Source: Candidatus Nitrosocaldus sp.
GTDB lineage: Archaea > Thermoproteota > Nitrososphaeria > Nitrososphaerales > Nitrosocaldaceae
DNA length: 64,000 nt
Direction: 5' to 3'
Assembly: GCA_025054855.1 (NCBI GenBank)
Contig: JANWZS010000003.1
Span: forward strand, 1 to 64,000
Shown: piece by piece, positions 8,785-18,097 of the stretch
How the letters are laid out: each line of letters starts with the position of its first letter
Numbering within the stretch: position 1 is the first letter of the stretch
The notes under the pieces: generated by a model
The model's input: the letters and a program-made list of their open reading frames with translations, nothing else
Told to the model about the DNA's origin: nothing
Database searches by the model: none
Translations under genes and position numbers: made by a program

Positions 8785-11700
8785 ATGAGTACAGCAACTA
8801 CACTCAAGCATCAAGGCTTCTGGCCCATAATATACGATATACTGACCAGAGAGGGTGTTGCTAGGCAGCATCTCAACTCCTACAACGAGTTCATAGAGCG
8901 TGGGATACAGAGCATAATAGATGAGGTTGGGGAGATAGAGATAGAGAACCCAGAGTACCCATACAAGGTCAAGCTCGGCAGGGTGAAGCTGCAGTACCCA
9001 AGGGTGACTGAGATCGATGGGTCGATAACATACGTTACCCCCATGGAGGCAAGGCTGAGGAACCTAACCTACTCTGCACCCATAATGGTTGAGTGCAGTA
9101 TAGTTGAGGATGGGAGGATAGTCGAGACTAGGGGTATACATATAGGCGATCTACCTGTCATGGTCAAGTCCAATCTATGCGTCCTGCATAACATGTCTGA
9201 GAGCAAACTCGTGGAGGTGAACGAGGACCCCAAGGACCCAGGAGGTTACTTTGTGATAAATGGCTCTGAGCGTGTCATAGTGGGGCTCGAGGATCTATCG
9301 TACAACAAGATCATAGTGGATATAGAGGAGGTGAGCGGGGTCAAGGTCCATACAGCGAAGATATACTCATCCATAGTAGGTTACAGGACCAAACTTGAAC
9401 TGATAATGAAGCAGGACGGCTCTATAGTAGCAAGGATCTCCGGCTCCCCAGTAGATATACCACTGGTCGTGCTGATGCGTGCACTTGGACTGGAGACTGA
9501 TAAGGAGATCGCAGATGCCGTATCACTCAAGCCAGAGATACAGGATGAGCTGGAGCCATCATTCGAGAAGGCTTCGGAGGTCACCAACACGAAGGAGGCA
9601 ATAGACTACATAAGCAAGAGGATAGCACCCAACATGCTCGAGGAGTTCCAGCTGAAGAGGACTGAGAACCTGCTCGACTGGGGTCTGCTACCACATCTGG
9701 GGAGGACACCGGATAGCAGGCTAGACAAGGCGCTCTTCATAGGGGAGGCTGCATGCAAGCTCATAGAGCTCAAGTTGGGCTGGATAGACCCTGATGACAA
9801 GGACCACTATGGGAACAAGATGATAAAGTTCGCTGGGCAGATGCTTGCAGATCTCTTCAGGACTGCATTCAGGAACCTCGTCAGGGATATGAAGTACCAG
9901 CTCGAACGCTCGGGGCAGAAGCGTGGCATAAACGCTGTGATGGCTGCTGTTAGACCTGGGATAATAACCGACAAGTTGAACAACGCCATAGCAACAGGGA
10001 ACTGGGGTAGAGGGAGGGTAGGCGTAACACAGCTCCTCGATAGGACCAACTACCTCTCTACAATAAGCCACCTGAGGAGGATACAGTCACCATTGAGCAG
10101 GAGCCAGCCGAACTTCGAGGCAAGGGATCTGCACCCGACGCACTTTGGGAGGATATGCCCCAACGAGACGCCTGAAGGCTCTAACTGTGGTCTAGTTAAG
10201 AACCTTGCACTATCGGCAGTGCTATCTGTAACTGTACCTGCTGCAGAGGTCATAGAGATGCTCTACGAGCATGGCGTGATATACCATCAGGATGCATCCG
10301 ATGACCTGAAGGGTAGTGGGAGCAAGGTATTCGTTGATGGGAGGTTGGTTGGATTCATAGGTGATGGGGAGGCACTCACCAGTAAGTTGAGGGCACTGAG
10401 GAGGAGTGGACAACTCCATCCGCACGTCGGCATATACTACTACAGGCCAAGGGTTGAGAGGGCCACGAGCAGGGTGTACATAAGCTGCAATGCTGGCAGG
10501 GTGCTCAGACCGCTCATAGTGGTAAGCAACGGAAGGCATGGAGTGAGCGAGGAGGTTCTTGATAAGCTGAGGCGCAGACTGCTATCTTATGAGGATCTGC
10601 TCTACAAGGGCATAATAGAACTGATAGATGCAAATGAGGAGGAGAACTGCTACATAGCACTTGAACCCTCTCAGATAACCGAGAGGCATACGCATCTAGA
10701 GATATTCCCTGCTGCCATGTTCGGTGTAGCAGCATCCATGATACCTTACCCAGAGCATAACCAGTCTCCAAGGAATACATACGAGTCTGCGATGGCAAAG
10801 CAGTCCCTAGGCTTCTCCACGCCCATGATGAACTTCAACACCTACGTGAGGCAGCACTTCCTCGTGTACCCCCAGGTACCATTGGTTAGAACGAGGGCGA
10901 TACCACTTCTTGGCATAGAGGATAGGCCAACGGGCACAAACTGCATAGTGGCAGTTCTACCGTTCGAGGGGTACAACATAGAGGATGCCATAGTCGTGAA
11001 CAAGGCATCTGTAGAGCGTGGGTTCGCAAGGTCGTTCTTCTACAGGGTGTACGAGGCGGAGGCTAAGCAGTACCCTGGAGGGATGAAGGACAACTTTGAG
11101 ATACCATCGTCAGATGCAAACGTGAGGGGTTACAAGGGCGAGAGGTTCTACAGGCTGCTGGAGGCTGATGGTGTTGTGATGCAGGAGGCTGTTGTGAGTG
11201 GTGGTGATGTGCTCATAGGCAGGACCAGTCCCCCAAGGTTCATGGAGGAGTACAAGGAGTTCGAGGTGAAGGGCCCGTACAGGAGGGATACCAGCGTGAG
11301 CATGAGGCCATCGGAGAGCGGTGTAGTCGATACAGTCGTCATGACCCAGTCCACAGAGGGAGGCAAGCTCTACAAGGTCAGGGTCAGGGATATGCGTATA
11401 CCAGAGATCGGGGACAAGTTCGCATCCAGGCATGGGCAGAAGGGTGTGATAGGAGTACTTGCAAACCCTGAGGACCTTCCATACACCGAGCAGGGTATAG
11501 TGCCAGATGTCATCATAAACCCACACGCATTCCCATCCAGGATGACCGTAGGCCAGTTCATGGAGTCCGTGACCGGCAAGGCTGGGGCACTGGCAGGTAG
11601 GTTCATGGATGGCACAGCGTTCTACGGTGAGAAGGTCGATGATGTCAGGGCCATACTCGAGGCATACGGGTTCAAGTACACTGGTAAGGAAGTTATGTAC

Positions 11701-12147
11701 GATGGGAGGACTGGGAAGAGGTACCCTGCCGAGATATTCATAGGTGTAGTGTACTATCAGAAGCTGCACCACATGGTTGCTGATAAGATGCACTCCAGGG
11801 CCAGGGGGCAGGTGCAGATGCTCACCAAGCAGCCAACGGAGGGTAGAGCAAGGGGAGGCGGCCTGAGGTTCGGGGAGATGGAGAGGGACTGCCTCATAGG
11901 GTATGGTGCTGCCATGCTCCTCAAGGACAGGCTTCTAGAGGAGTCTGACAAGGCGGAGGTATACGTGTGTGAGCGCTGTGGCCTCATAAGTTACTACGAT
12001 GCGAAGCAGAGGAGGTACGTATGCAGGGTGTGTGGTGAGAAGGCCAGGGTATCATCCGTAACCATAGCATACGCATTCAAACTACTCCTGCAGGAGATCA
12101 TGAGCCTTAATATACTGCCTAGGCTGATCCTCAAGGAGAAGGTGTGA
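8785..12147 (+). CDS. rpoB: DNA-directed RNA polymerase subunit B, unsplit (B'+B'')
   Basis: 1120 residues, the second-largest catalytic subunit, colinear with eukaryotic RPB2. The gene is intact, whereas methanogens and Archaeoglobus split it. Signatures include R-I-C-P-N-E-T-P-E-G-S-N-C-G-L near residue 455, G-D-K-F-A-S-R-H-G-Q-K-G near 875, and a C-terminal zinc site C-E-R-C and C-R-V-C-G near residues 1060-1084. It starts 6 nt after rpoH and ends 4 nt before rpoA, so the three are cotranscribed. Confidence 0.98.
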   Translation: MSTATTLKHQGFWPIIYDILTREGVARQHLNSYNEFIERGIQSIIDEVGEIEIENPEYPYKVKLGRVKLQYPRVTEIDGSITYVTPMEARLRNLTYSAPIMVECSIVEDGRIVETRGIHIGDLPVMVKSNLCVLHNMSESKLVEVNEDPKDPGGYFVINGSERVIVGLEDLSYNKIIVDIEEVSGVKVHTAKIYSSIVGYRTKLELIMKQDGSIVARISGSPVDIPLVVLMRALGLETDKEIADAVSLKPEIQDELEPSFEKASEVTNTKEAIDYISKRIAPNMLEEFQLKRTENLLDWGLLPHLGRTPDSRLDKALFIGEAACKLIELKLGWIDPDDKDHYGNKMIKFAGQMLADLFRTAFRNLVRDMKYQLERSGQKRGINAVMAAVRPGIITDKLNNAIATGNWGRGRVGVTQLLDRTNYLSTISHLRRIQSPLSRSQPNFEARDLHPTHFGRICPNETPEGSNCGLVKNLALSAVLSVTVPAAEVIEMLYEHGVIYHQDASDDLKGSGSKVFVDGRLVGFIGDGEALTSKLRALRRSGQLHPHVGIYYYRPRVERATSRVYISCNAGRVLRPLIVVSNGRHGVSEEVLDKLRRRLLSYEDLLYKGIIELIDANEEENCYIALEPSQITERHTHLEIFPAAMFGVAASMIPYPEHNQSPRNTYESAMAKQSLGFSTPMMNFNTYVRQHFLVYPQVPLVRTRAIPLLGIEDRPTGTNCIVAVLPFEGYNIEDAIVVNKASVERGFARSFFYRVYEAEAKQYPGGMKDNFEIPSSDANVRGYKGERFYRLLEADGVVMQEAVVSGGDVLIGRTSPPRFMEEYKEFEVKGPYRRDTSVSMRPSESGVVDTVVMTQSTEGGKLYKVRVRDMRIPEIGDKFASRHGQKGVIGVLANPEDLPYTEQGIVPDVIINPHAFPSRMTVGQFMESVTGKAGALAGRFMDGTAFYGEKVDDVRAILEAYGFKYTGKEVMYDGRTGKRYPAEIFIGVVYYQKLHHMVADKMHSRARGQVQMLTKQPTEGRARGGGLRFGEMERDCLIGYGAAMLLKDRLLEESDKAEVYVCERCGLISYYDAKQRRYVCRVCGEKARVSSVTIAYAFKLLLQEIMSLNILPRLILKEKV

Positions 12148-12151
12148 GCAT

Positions 12152-15100
12152 ATGAGCATCACGGAAGAGGTCACGAAGGTCATAGCAGGGATCAAGTTCG
12201 CTGTATGGTCGCCAAGCGAGATAAGGAGGTACTCTGTAGCAGAGATAACCGCCCCAGAGACGTACGATGAGGATGGTCTCCCTGTTCAGGGTGGGCTCAT
12301 GGACAGCAGGCTCGGCATACTCGAGCCTGGTCAGAAGTGTGCTACGTGTGGCAATACATCAGCAAGGTGCCCAGGGCACTTTGGCCATATAGAACTCGCA
12401 GAGCCAGTGCTCCACATCTCGTTCGTTGATGACATATATCAGTTGCTGCAGGTCACCTGCAGGGGCTGCTCAAGGCTCAGACTGTCTGATGATGAACTTG
12501 CTGAGTACAGGGCGAGGTTGAGCAGTGGGGAGATACATACACAGTTGGCAGTAGAGCGGATCAAGTATGAACTGGTAGAGAAGGCCAAGAAGGTCAAGAT
12601 CTGCCCCCACTGTGGCAAGGAGCAGTACGATATCACGTTCGTGAAGCCTACTACATTCCATGAGAGGACCGAGAAGGGGGAGGAGAACAGGCTACTCCCT
12701 GTAGCGATAAGGGAGAGGTTATCGAATATACCAGATGACGATCTCAGGCTTCTAGGCTACAACCCAGAGACTGCAAGGCCAGAGTGGTTCATCCTCCAGG
12801 TTCTGCCTGTGGCACCGGTCACGGTCAGGCCATCGATCATACTTGAGACTGGTATGAGGTCGGAGGATGATCTCACGCATAAGCTCGTGGATATAATAAG
12901 GGTAAACCAGAGGCTGAAGGAGAGCAAGGAGGCAGGCACACCCCCACTCATAGTCCAGGACCTCGTGGACCTGCTCCAGTACCATGTAACGACCTACTTC
13001 GATAACGAGGTCTCTGGCATACCGCAGGCTCACCACAGATCTGGTAGGCCACTGAAGACGCTCTCGCAGAGGCTGAAGGGGAAGGAGGGCAGGTTCAGGG
13101 GCAGCCTCTCAGGTAAGAGGGTGGACTTTGCTGGCAGGACAGTAATCTCCCCAGACCCAAACCTCGACATATCTGAGGTTGGTGTGCCAGAGGAGATAGC
13201 CAAGAAGCTGACCATACCAGAGGTGGTCTCCCCATGGAATATCGATAGGCTTAGAGCGCTCATAATCAATGGTCCTAACAGGCATCCTGGTGCAAACTAC
13301 ATAGTCAGGCCAGATGGCGTGAAGATAAGGCTTGATTACGTGGCAGATAGGAGGGCACTTGCAGAGTCCCTTGCCCCAGGGTTCATGGTTGAGAGGCACC
13401 TGATGGATGGTGATATAGTGATATTCAACAGGCAGCCATCGCTGCACAGGATATCCATAATGGCACATCTGGTCAAGGTACTGCCGTACAGGACGTTCAG
13501 GCTCCACCCATCCGTATGCCCACCATACAACGCTGACTTTGATGGTGATGAGATGAACCTGCACGTTCCCCAGAGCGTTGAGGCCAGGGCAGAGGCCAAG
13601 ATCCTCATGCAGGTGCATGACCAGTTGATATCCCCAAGGTATGGAGGCCCGATAATCGGAGGCATAAGGGACTTTATAACCGCAGCATACCTCCTGACGA
13701 AGGATGATACCCTGCTGAGCAAGGAGGAGTTTGTGAACCTGGCGTTCATAGGCGGGGTGAAGCAGAACCTCTCCGATCTTCTAGCCAGTGACGGGAATGG
13801 TAGCAGTGCTAATGGTGGTGATGGAGATGGCTCAACATACACTGGCAAGCAGCTCTTCTCCCTCCTACTCCCGAAGGACTTCAACTACACCCTTGTATCG
13901 AAGTGGATGAAGAGTGCGAAGACCAGCAAGCAGCCAGATGTCATCATAAAGAACGGTAGGCTGATGAGCGGGGTTATAGACAAGGCATCTATAGGTGCAG
14001 AGGAGCCAGATAGCATACTGCATAGGCTTGCTAAGGACTATGGCACATCCTTCGCCAGATCATTCCTCGATTCGCTCTTCAGGATGCTCACCCACTTCAT
14101 AACCCACTATGGTTTCAGCTACGGCTACGATGACCTGCTCCTACCTGAGGAGGCAAGGAAGGAGATAGAGGGCATAGTAAAGGGTGCGTATGAGAAGGTG
14201 TACGATCTGATAAGGCAGTACAGGGAGGGTACGCTCCAACCCATAAGAGGACTCTCACCAGAGGAGACGCTAGAGCTGCAGATAGTCAATGAGCTCTCTA
14301 GGGCAAGGGATAGGGCAGGTAGAACAGCGGATCGCTCCCTACCAGATAACAACGCTGGAGTGATAATGGCCAGCACTGGTGCTAGGGGCTCGACGCTCAA
14401 CATAGGGCAGATGACAGCCATACTCGGCCAGCAGTCCATACGTGGCAAGAGGATAGAGAGAGGGTACCAGAGGAGGGTTCTACCACACTTCCTACCAGAC
14501 GATACCAATCCCGATGCCAGGGGCTTCGTCAAGTCCAACTTCAGGGATGGGCTGAACCCATTGGAGTTCTTCTTCCATGCGATGGGGGGTAGGGAGGGGT
14601 TGGTAGATACTGCTGTGAGGACGCAGCAGAGCGGGTATCTGCAGAGGAGGCTCATAAATGCCATGGAGCATCTGAGGATAGAGTATGACCATACTGTAAG
14701 GGACTCCTTCGGTAACATAGTGCAGTTCATGTACGGAGAGGACAGTGTCGATCCAGCGAAGAGCGACCATGGTAGCGCTGTCAACATAGAGAGGCTCGTG
14801 AATGCACAGGCGCTCATAGATGAGAAGGCTGAGAAGGCAACTGATGATGAGGTAATGGGTATAGTTGAGAAGTATGCAAGCATGCTGAACCCAAGCATAC
14901 TCGATGTACTCAAGGCGGAGTTGATGAGGACTAGGCTGAGCAGGGATGGGGTAGAGAGGGTTTGCAGGCATGTGGTTGAACTCTTTGAGAGGGCAAGGGC
15001 AGAGCCAGGGGAGGCCATAGGTATAGTCGCTGCCCAGTCCATAGGCGAGCCTGGTACGCAGATGACGCTGAGAACTTTCCACTTCGCTGGTATAAAGGAG

Positions 15101-16057
15101 AGGAACGTCACACTTGGCTTACCAAGGCTCATAGAGCTGCTAGATGCGAGGAAGAAGCCGGAGACGCCAACCATGGACATATACCTGCTCCCAGAGTATT
15201 CAAAGTCCAGGGAGAGCGCCCTGGAGGTTGCAAGGAACATACTCTTCACCAAACTGAACGATCTCGTGGAGAGTGTTGAGGTGGATGTGGATGGTGCACT
15301 CCATCTGGTGCTCAGTGCAAGCAAGATGAGCGAGAGGGGTTGCGACACAGATACAATAGTCAATGCGCTCAGGTCATCCAAGAAGAAGCTCAATGTCAGT
15401 GTTGATGGTGATGGTATGATAACTATAAGGCCCCCGGCGGGTACAGATGCCAGAACGATGAGCACACTCAAGGGCAAGATACTCAACACGAAGATAAAGG
15501 GTATACCTGAGATAGAGCGTGTCACCGTTGTGAAGCAGGGTGATGAGTGGGTTATACAGACCGCAGGCTCAAACCTCCAGAAGGTTCTGGATGTCGATGG
15601 AGTTGATGCTACTAGGACTACAACGAACAACATATACGAGATAGCGAACGTACTCGGCATAGAGGCTGCCAGGACTGCACTTGTGAAGGAGATAACCAAC
15701 ACACTGGAGGAGCAGGGTCTGGAGGTTGATATAAGGCATATAATGCTCGTTGCTGACGTGATGACTAGCAAGGGTATGCTCCAGCAGATAGGGAGGCATG
15801 GTGTAGCTGGGACCAAGGTCAGCGTTCTTGCAAGGGCAGCGTTCGAGATAACCGTGCCAACCATAGCGGAGGCTGCACTGAAGGGCGAGATAGAACCATT
15901 GAGGGGCGTTACGGAGAATGTCATAGTTGGTTCGACCGTGCCAGTAGGCACTGGTATGGTTGATCTCTACATGAAGGTTGGCAATGGCTCAGCCCAATCC
16001 CCAGCGATGGGGAGTGTGGGCGTGGATGTGGAGGGGGTGCACGGCAAGGATGAGTAA
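12152..16057 (+). CDS. rpoA: DNA-directed RNA polymerase subunit A, unsplit (A'+A'')
   Basis: 1301 residues, the largest catalytic subunit, colinear with RPB1 but without a CTD. A' and A'' are fused in one gene, as known in Thaumarchaeota and unlike most other archaea. The N-terminal clamp zinc site is C-A-T-C-G...C-P-G-H near residue 63, and the Mg-binding N-A-D-F-D-G-D-E-M-N is near 459. The A'' part begins around residue 950 with G-I-V-A-A-Q-S-I-G-E-P-G-T-Q-M-T. A Gly/Asp/Ser/Asn-rich insert occupies about residues 545-563 (DNA 13787-13842), probably a flexible surface loop. The last 8 nt overlap rpl30e. Confidence 0.98.
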   Translation: MSITEEVTKVIAGIKFAVWSPSEIRRYSVAEITAPETYDEDGLPVQGGLMDSRLGILEPGQKCATCGNTSARCPGHFGHIELAEPVLHISFVDDIYQLLQVTCRGCSRLRLSDDELAEYRARLSSGEIHTQLAVERIKYELVEKAKKVKICPHCGKEQYDITFVKPTTFHERTEKGEENRLLPVAIRERLSNIPDDDLRLLGYNPETARPEWFILQVLPVAPVTVRPSIILETGMRSEDDLTHKLVDIIRVNQRLKESKEAGTPPLIVQDLVDLLQYHVTTYFDNEVSGIPQAHHRSGRPLKTLSQRLKGKEGRFRGSLSGKRVDFAGRTVISPDPNLDISEVGVPEEIAKKLTIPEVVSPWNIDRLRALIINGPNRHPGANYIVRPDGVKIRLDYVADRRALAESLAPGFMVERHLMDGDIVIFNRQPSLHRISIMAHLVKVLPYRTFRLHPSVCPPYNADFDGDEMNLHVPQSVEARAEAKILMQVHDQLISPRYGGPIIGGIRDFITAAYLLTKDDTLLSKEEFVNLAFIGGVKQNLSDLLASDGNGSSANGGDGDGSTYTGKQLFSLLLPKDFNYTLVSKWMKSAKTSKQPDVIIKNGRLMSGVIDKASIGAEEPDSILHRLAKDYGTSFARSFLDSLFRMLTHFITHYGFSYGYDDLLLPEEARKEIEGIVKGAYEKVYDLIRQYREGTLQPIRGLSPEETLELQIVNELSRARDRAGRTADRSLPDNNAGVIMASTGARGSTLNIGQMTAILGQQSIRGKRIERGYQRRVLPHFLPDDTNPDARGFVKSNFRDGLNPLEFFFHAMGGREGLVDTAVRTQQSGYLQRRLINAMEHLRIEYDHTVRDSFGNIVQFMYGEDSVDPAKSDHGSAVNIERLVNAQALIDEKAEKATDDEVMGIVEKYASMLNPSILDVLKAELMRTRLSRDGVERVCRHVVELFERARAEPGEAIGIVAAQSIGEPGTQMTLRTFHFAGIKERNVTLGLPRLIELLDARKKPETPTMDIYLLPEYSKSRESALEVARNILFTKLNDLVESVEVDVDGALHLVLSASKMSERGCDTDTIVNALRSSKKKLNVSVDGDGMITIRPPAGTDARTMSTLKGKILNTKIKGIPEIERVTVVKQGDEWVIQTAGSNLQKVLDVDGVDATRTTTNNIYEIANVLGIEAARTALVKEITNTLEEQGLEVDIRHIMLVADVMTSKGMLQQIGRHGVAGTKVSVLARAAFEITVPTIAEAALKGEIEPLRGVTENVIVGSTVPVGTGMVDLYMKVGNGSAQSPAMGSVGVDVEGVHGKDE

Positions 16058-16454
16058 ACTTGTAGCAAAGATAGTCAGGAATGCCATGGCAAACAACGCA
16101 TGCAGGATAGGGAGCAGAGAGGTACTGAAGGGTATAGGCAGTGCTAGACTCATCATATGCTCAAGTTCTGTGGGCAAGGATGTACTCGACAGGATAAGAG
16201 GTAGTGGTAACAGCGCAGCGTATATCTACCAGATCGACAGGAACTCCATGGAGCTCGGGAGGCTCTGTGGCAGGCCATTCAGGATATCGGTGATATCTGT
16301 TGAGGATGTCAGCAAGGAGGACCTAGATGCCCTGATCGCAGAGAAGGGGAGTGGTACAGGTACAGGTACAGGTACAGGTACAGGTACAGGTACAGGTACA
16401 GGTACAGGTACAGTTACAAGCACAGGCACGGGCATGGACACTGGTGCATCCTGA
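16050..16454 (+). CDS. rpl30e: Ribosomal protein L30e with Gly-Thr repeat tail
   Basis: 134 residues. The L7Ae/L30e fold covers residues 1-95: A-K-I-V-R-N-A-M-A-N-N, G-S-R-E-V-L-K-G-I-G-S-A-R-L-I-I and S-V-G-K-D-V-L-D-R-I. It is the usual fourth gene of archaeal polymerase operons. The ATG at 16050 overlaps the rpoA stop in ATGAGTAA, indicating coupled translation. The tail after residue 100 is ten Gly-Thr pairs encoded by (GGTACA)10, then V-T-S-T-G-T-G; normal archaeal L30e ends near residue 100, so the tail is an addition from repeat expansion. nusA and rps12, which often follow, are absent. Confidence 0.9.
   Translation: MSKLVAKIVRNAMANNACRIGSREVLKGIGSARLIICSSSVGKDVLDRIRGSGNSAAYIYQIDRNSMELGRLCGRPFRISVISVEDVSKEDLDALIAEKGSGTGTGTGTGTGTGTGTGTGTVTSTGTGMDTGAS
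16353..16412. repeat. (GGTACA)10 hexanucleotide repeat in coding sequence
   Basis: Ten perfect tandem GGTACA units, in frame inside rpl30e, encoding (Gly-Thr)10. Copy-number change would alter tail length by two residues per unit without breaking the frame. Confidence 0.95.
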
Positions 16455-16475
16455 ACACCTCATAACCAACAACCC

Positions 16476-16485
16476 ACATTTTTTG
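16476..16485 (+). terminator. T-run after the RNA polymerase operon
   Basis: A run of six T in ACATTTTTTGG, about 25 nt after the rpl30e stop and before the promoter of the next gene. Archaeal polymerase terminates at such U-runs, so this is the likely end of the rpoH-rpoB-rpoA-rpl30e transcript. Confidence 0.5.
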
Positions 16486-16533
16486 GCTAGCTAGATTAGT
16501 AATAAATACCAGATCGACCCACTATATCATGCT

Positions 16534-16767
16534 ATGGATGCAAGGCTGCTTATGCTTATAGGCTTTGCACTGGTAATGGTAGGTATGCTCATAATAACAC
16601 TCTCCCTCGCCCGTAGCGCAGGTTCGGGTAGGAGTAGGTCTACGGGGTTCATACTCCTGGGACCCATACCCATAGTCTGGCATGGCTCAAGACCACTACT
16701 GTTCATAGTACCAGCGGTGCTGTTGGTAGCAGTGATCCTCCTCCTGATCATGGTGAGTATGAGATGA
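16534..16767 (+). CDS. DUF131-family small membrane protein
   Basis: 77 residues: an N-terminal membrane helix (about 5-25), a short loop with G-F-I-L-L-G-P-I-P-I-V-W-H-G, then a second helix (about 55-75). The G-P-I-P-I-V motif between two helices is the signature of archaeal DUF131 (TIGR00304), of unknown function. TAATAAATA lies about 30 nt upstream. Its stop overlaps the next start (ATGA), and the next protein has a related membrane part, so the two are probably a tandem pair. Confidence 0.75.
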   Translation: MDARLLMLIGFALVMVGMLIITLSLARSAGSGRSRSTGFILLGPIPIVWHGSRPLLFIVPAVLLVAVILLLIMVSMR

Positions 16768-17249
16768 GCATGAGGAGAAGATGCCATATATGCGATGGTA
16801 TAGCGGTCGATCACTGCAGTGTATGCGGGAGACCAGCATGCTCCCTCTGCATGGTTGATGATGTATGCAGGAGGTGCATGATGGTGTATGATGAGCATGG
16901 TACAGGCAAGGCAGACGATGATGGCGATGGGGGCAGGTTCAGAATAGGCTATGCAGCACTCAGGGATGTGGCAGATATGCCCATGCTTATAGTTGGGGTA
17001 TCCATACTCATCATAGGCATGCTCCTGATCTCATACGCATCCATGAACATGGTTGATGTGCCCAATCAGGGGTCTGGTACAGGTGATGGTGTGGGAGGAG
17101 ATGGAGGGGGTATAGTCGTGGTCTTCCCGTTCCCATTCGTCATACTTGTACCAGATACTGGTATGATGGTGCTGATCATGCTTCTGGTAGTACTGGTACC
17201 CCTCATACTCTTCCTCCTAATCATCAGAAGGGGGCTCAGGGTACCCTAA
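16764..17249 (+). CDS. Zinc-binding membrane protein with DUF131-like C-terminus
   Basis: 161 residues. The first 40 residues carry four closely spaced Cys pairs (C-H-I-C, C-S-V-C, C-S-L-C, C-R-R-C) like a B-box or double zinc ribbon. Then come a membrane helix (about 72-92), a Gly/Asp-rich loop with F-P-F-P-F-V-I-L-V-P, and a second helix (about 135-157). The membrane part resembles the preceding DUF131 protein, so this looks like a duplicate with a fused zinc domain. The ATG overlaps the upstream stop by 4 nt (ATGA). Function unknown. Confidence 0.7.
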   Translation: MSMRRRCHICDGIAVDHCSVCGRPACSLCMVDDVCRRCMMVYDEHGTGKADDDGDGGRFRIGYAALRDVADMPMLIVGVSILIIGMLLISYASMNMVDVPNQGSGTGDGVGGDGGGIVVVFPFPFVILVPDTGMMVLIMLLVVLVPLILFLLIIRRGLRVP

Positions 17250-17308
17250 TACCCCTATAAGACCGCATCACAGACGCATGTAATAGCAGCAGTAGTGGTT
17301 GATTGGAA

Positions 17309-17719
17309 TCAGGCTCTCATGCCCTCCCTTAGGGTATCCTCACACGCCTTGCATATATCCTTGTCTATGATCTTCTCTATGGCATGGTGTATATCGCATA
17401 TGAGTAGGCTATGCCTTATGTAGTTGAGCAGGCCTATGTACTTTGCCATGGTGGATGGCATGAATGCCCTGTTGGTTGCAAGTTCCTTACTTATCTCATC
17501 TATCCTCCTAACCACACTGGGCTCGCTCATGAGCCTCTTTGCGAGTTCAGCATCCCCCCTCGTACCCCTTATATAGTTGCTCACGGCGGCCTGTGTTATC
17601 CCTAGTAGTCTTGCAACATCCTCCTCCTTCATGCCGTACTCATTCACAAGCCTCCTGGATATTATCGCTCTTATTGCTGGTATCAGTGATCTCGACTCTA
17701 TCTCCGAAGGGAGCAGCAC
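17309..17719 (-). CDS. HTH transcriptional regulator, COG2522-like
   Basis: 136 residues from a GTG start. The lambda-repressor-type helix-turn-helix is at about residues 27-50 (M-K-E-E-D-V-A-R-L-L-G-I-T-Q-A-A-V-S-N-Y-I-R-G). The C-terminal part has spaced Cys (C-D-I, C-K-A-C) that could bind metal or an Fe-S cluster. The frame is open to 17797, but a strong TATA box TTTATATAA (about 17741-17749) lies inside that longer frame, 26 nt before the GTG at 17719. Starting there gives a first segment L-L-P-S-E-I-x-x-R-x-L-I-P-A-I-R, matching how homologues begin. Confidence 0.8.
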   Translation of the reverse strand: MLLPSEIESRSLIPAIRAIISRRLVNEYGMKEEDVARLLGITQAAVSNYIRGTRGDAELAKRLMSEPSVVRRIDEISKELATNRAFMPSTMAKYIGLLNYIRHSLLICDIHHAIEKIIDKDICKACEDTLREGMRA

Positions 17720-18097
17720 ACTGACTATATCCCTCCAATTTATATAAACTTTTTTAACTGATGGCATAAGGTGGTATGAACTGATGGAACTGGTCATCTG
17801 ACTGAATCAATTCTACCCTTCAGCAGCAGGATAAGGTCACGTGCAAACCTATAGCACTGCATCTAATACAGTAGCATCCAATATCTAATATCCACTAACG
17901 CTGGTAGCCAGGCTAGCAGTAGCATTACTACAACCATACGGCATATCTGGGAGGATGAGCACATGCTGTAGATGCGCTCTACGAAGATGGCAATATGATG
18001 CATGCAACCATCCACATGTGATGGATAGATACGCAGTATGGAGCAGGCATAGATGGAAGCCAGACATTCGGAGCATCCCACATAAATATCTCTATCC
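17720..18097. other. Divergent intergenic region
   Basis: About 0.38 kb between divergent genes. It holds the HTH regulator promoter (TATA about 17741-17749, minus strand) and a TATA-like CATAAATAT (18081-18089) for the asparagine-synthetase-like gene. I see no further gene or convincing RNA in it. Confidence 0.5.

Noticed and set aside
14125-15951. 608-residue open frame antisense to rpoA
   Set aside because: It is a codon-bias shadow of rpoA: Ser/Leu/Thr-rich with no domain, promoter or ribosome site. The same holds for long antisense frames opposite gdhA, alaS and leuS.
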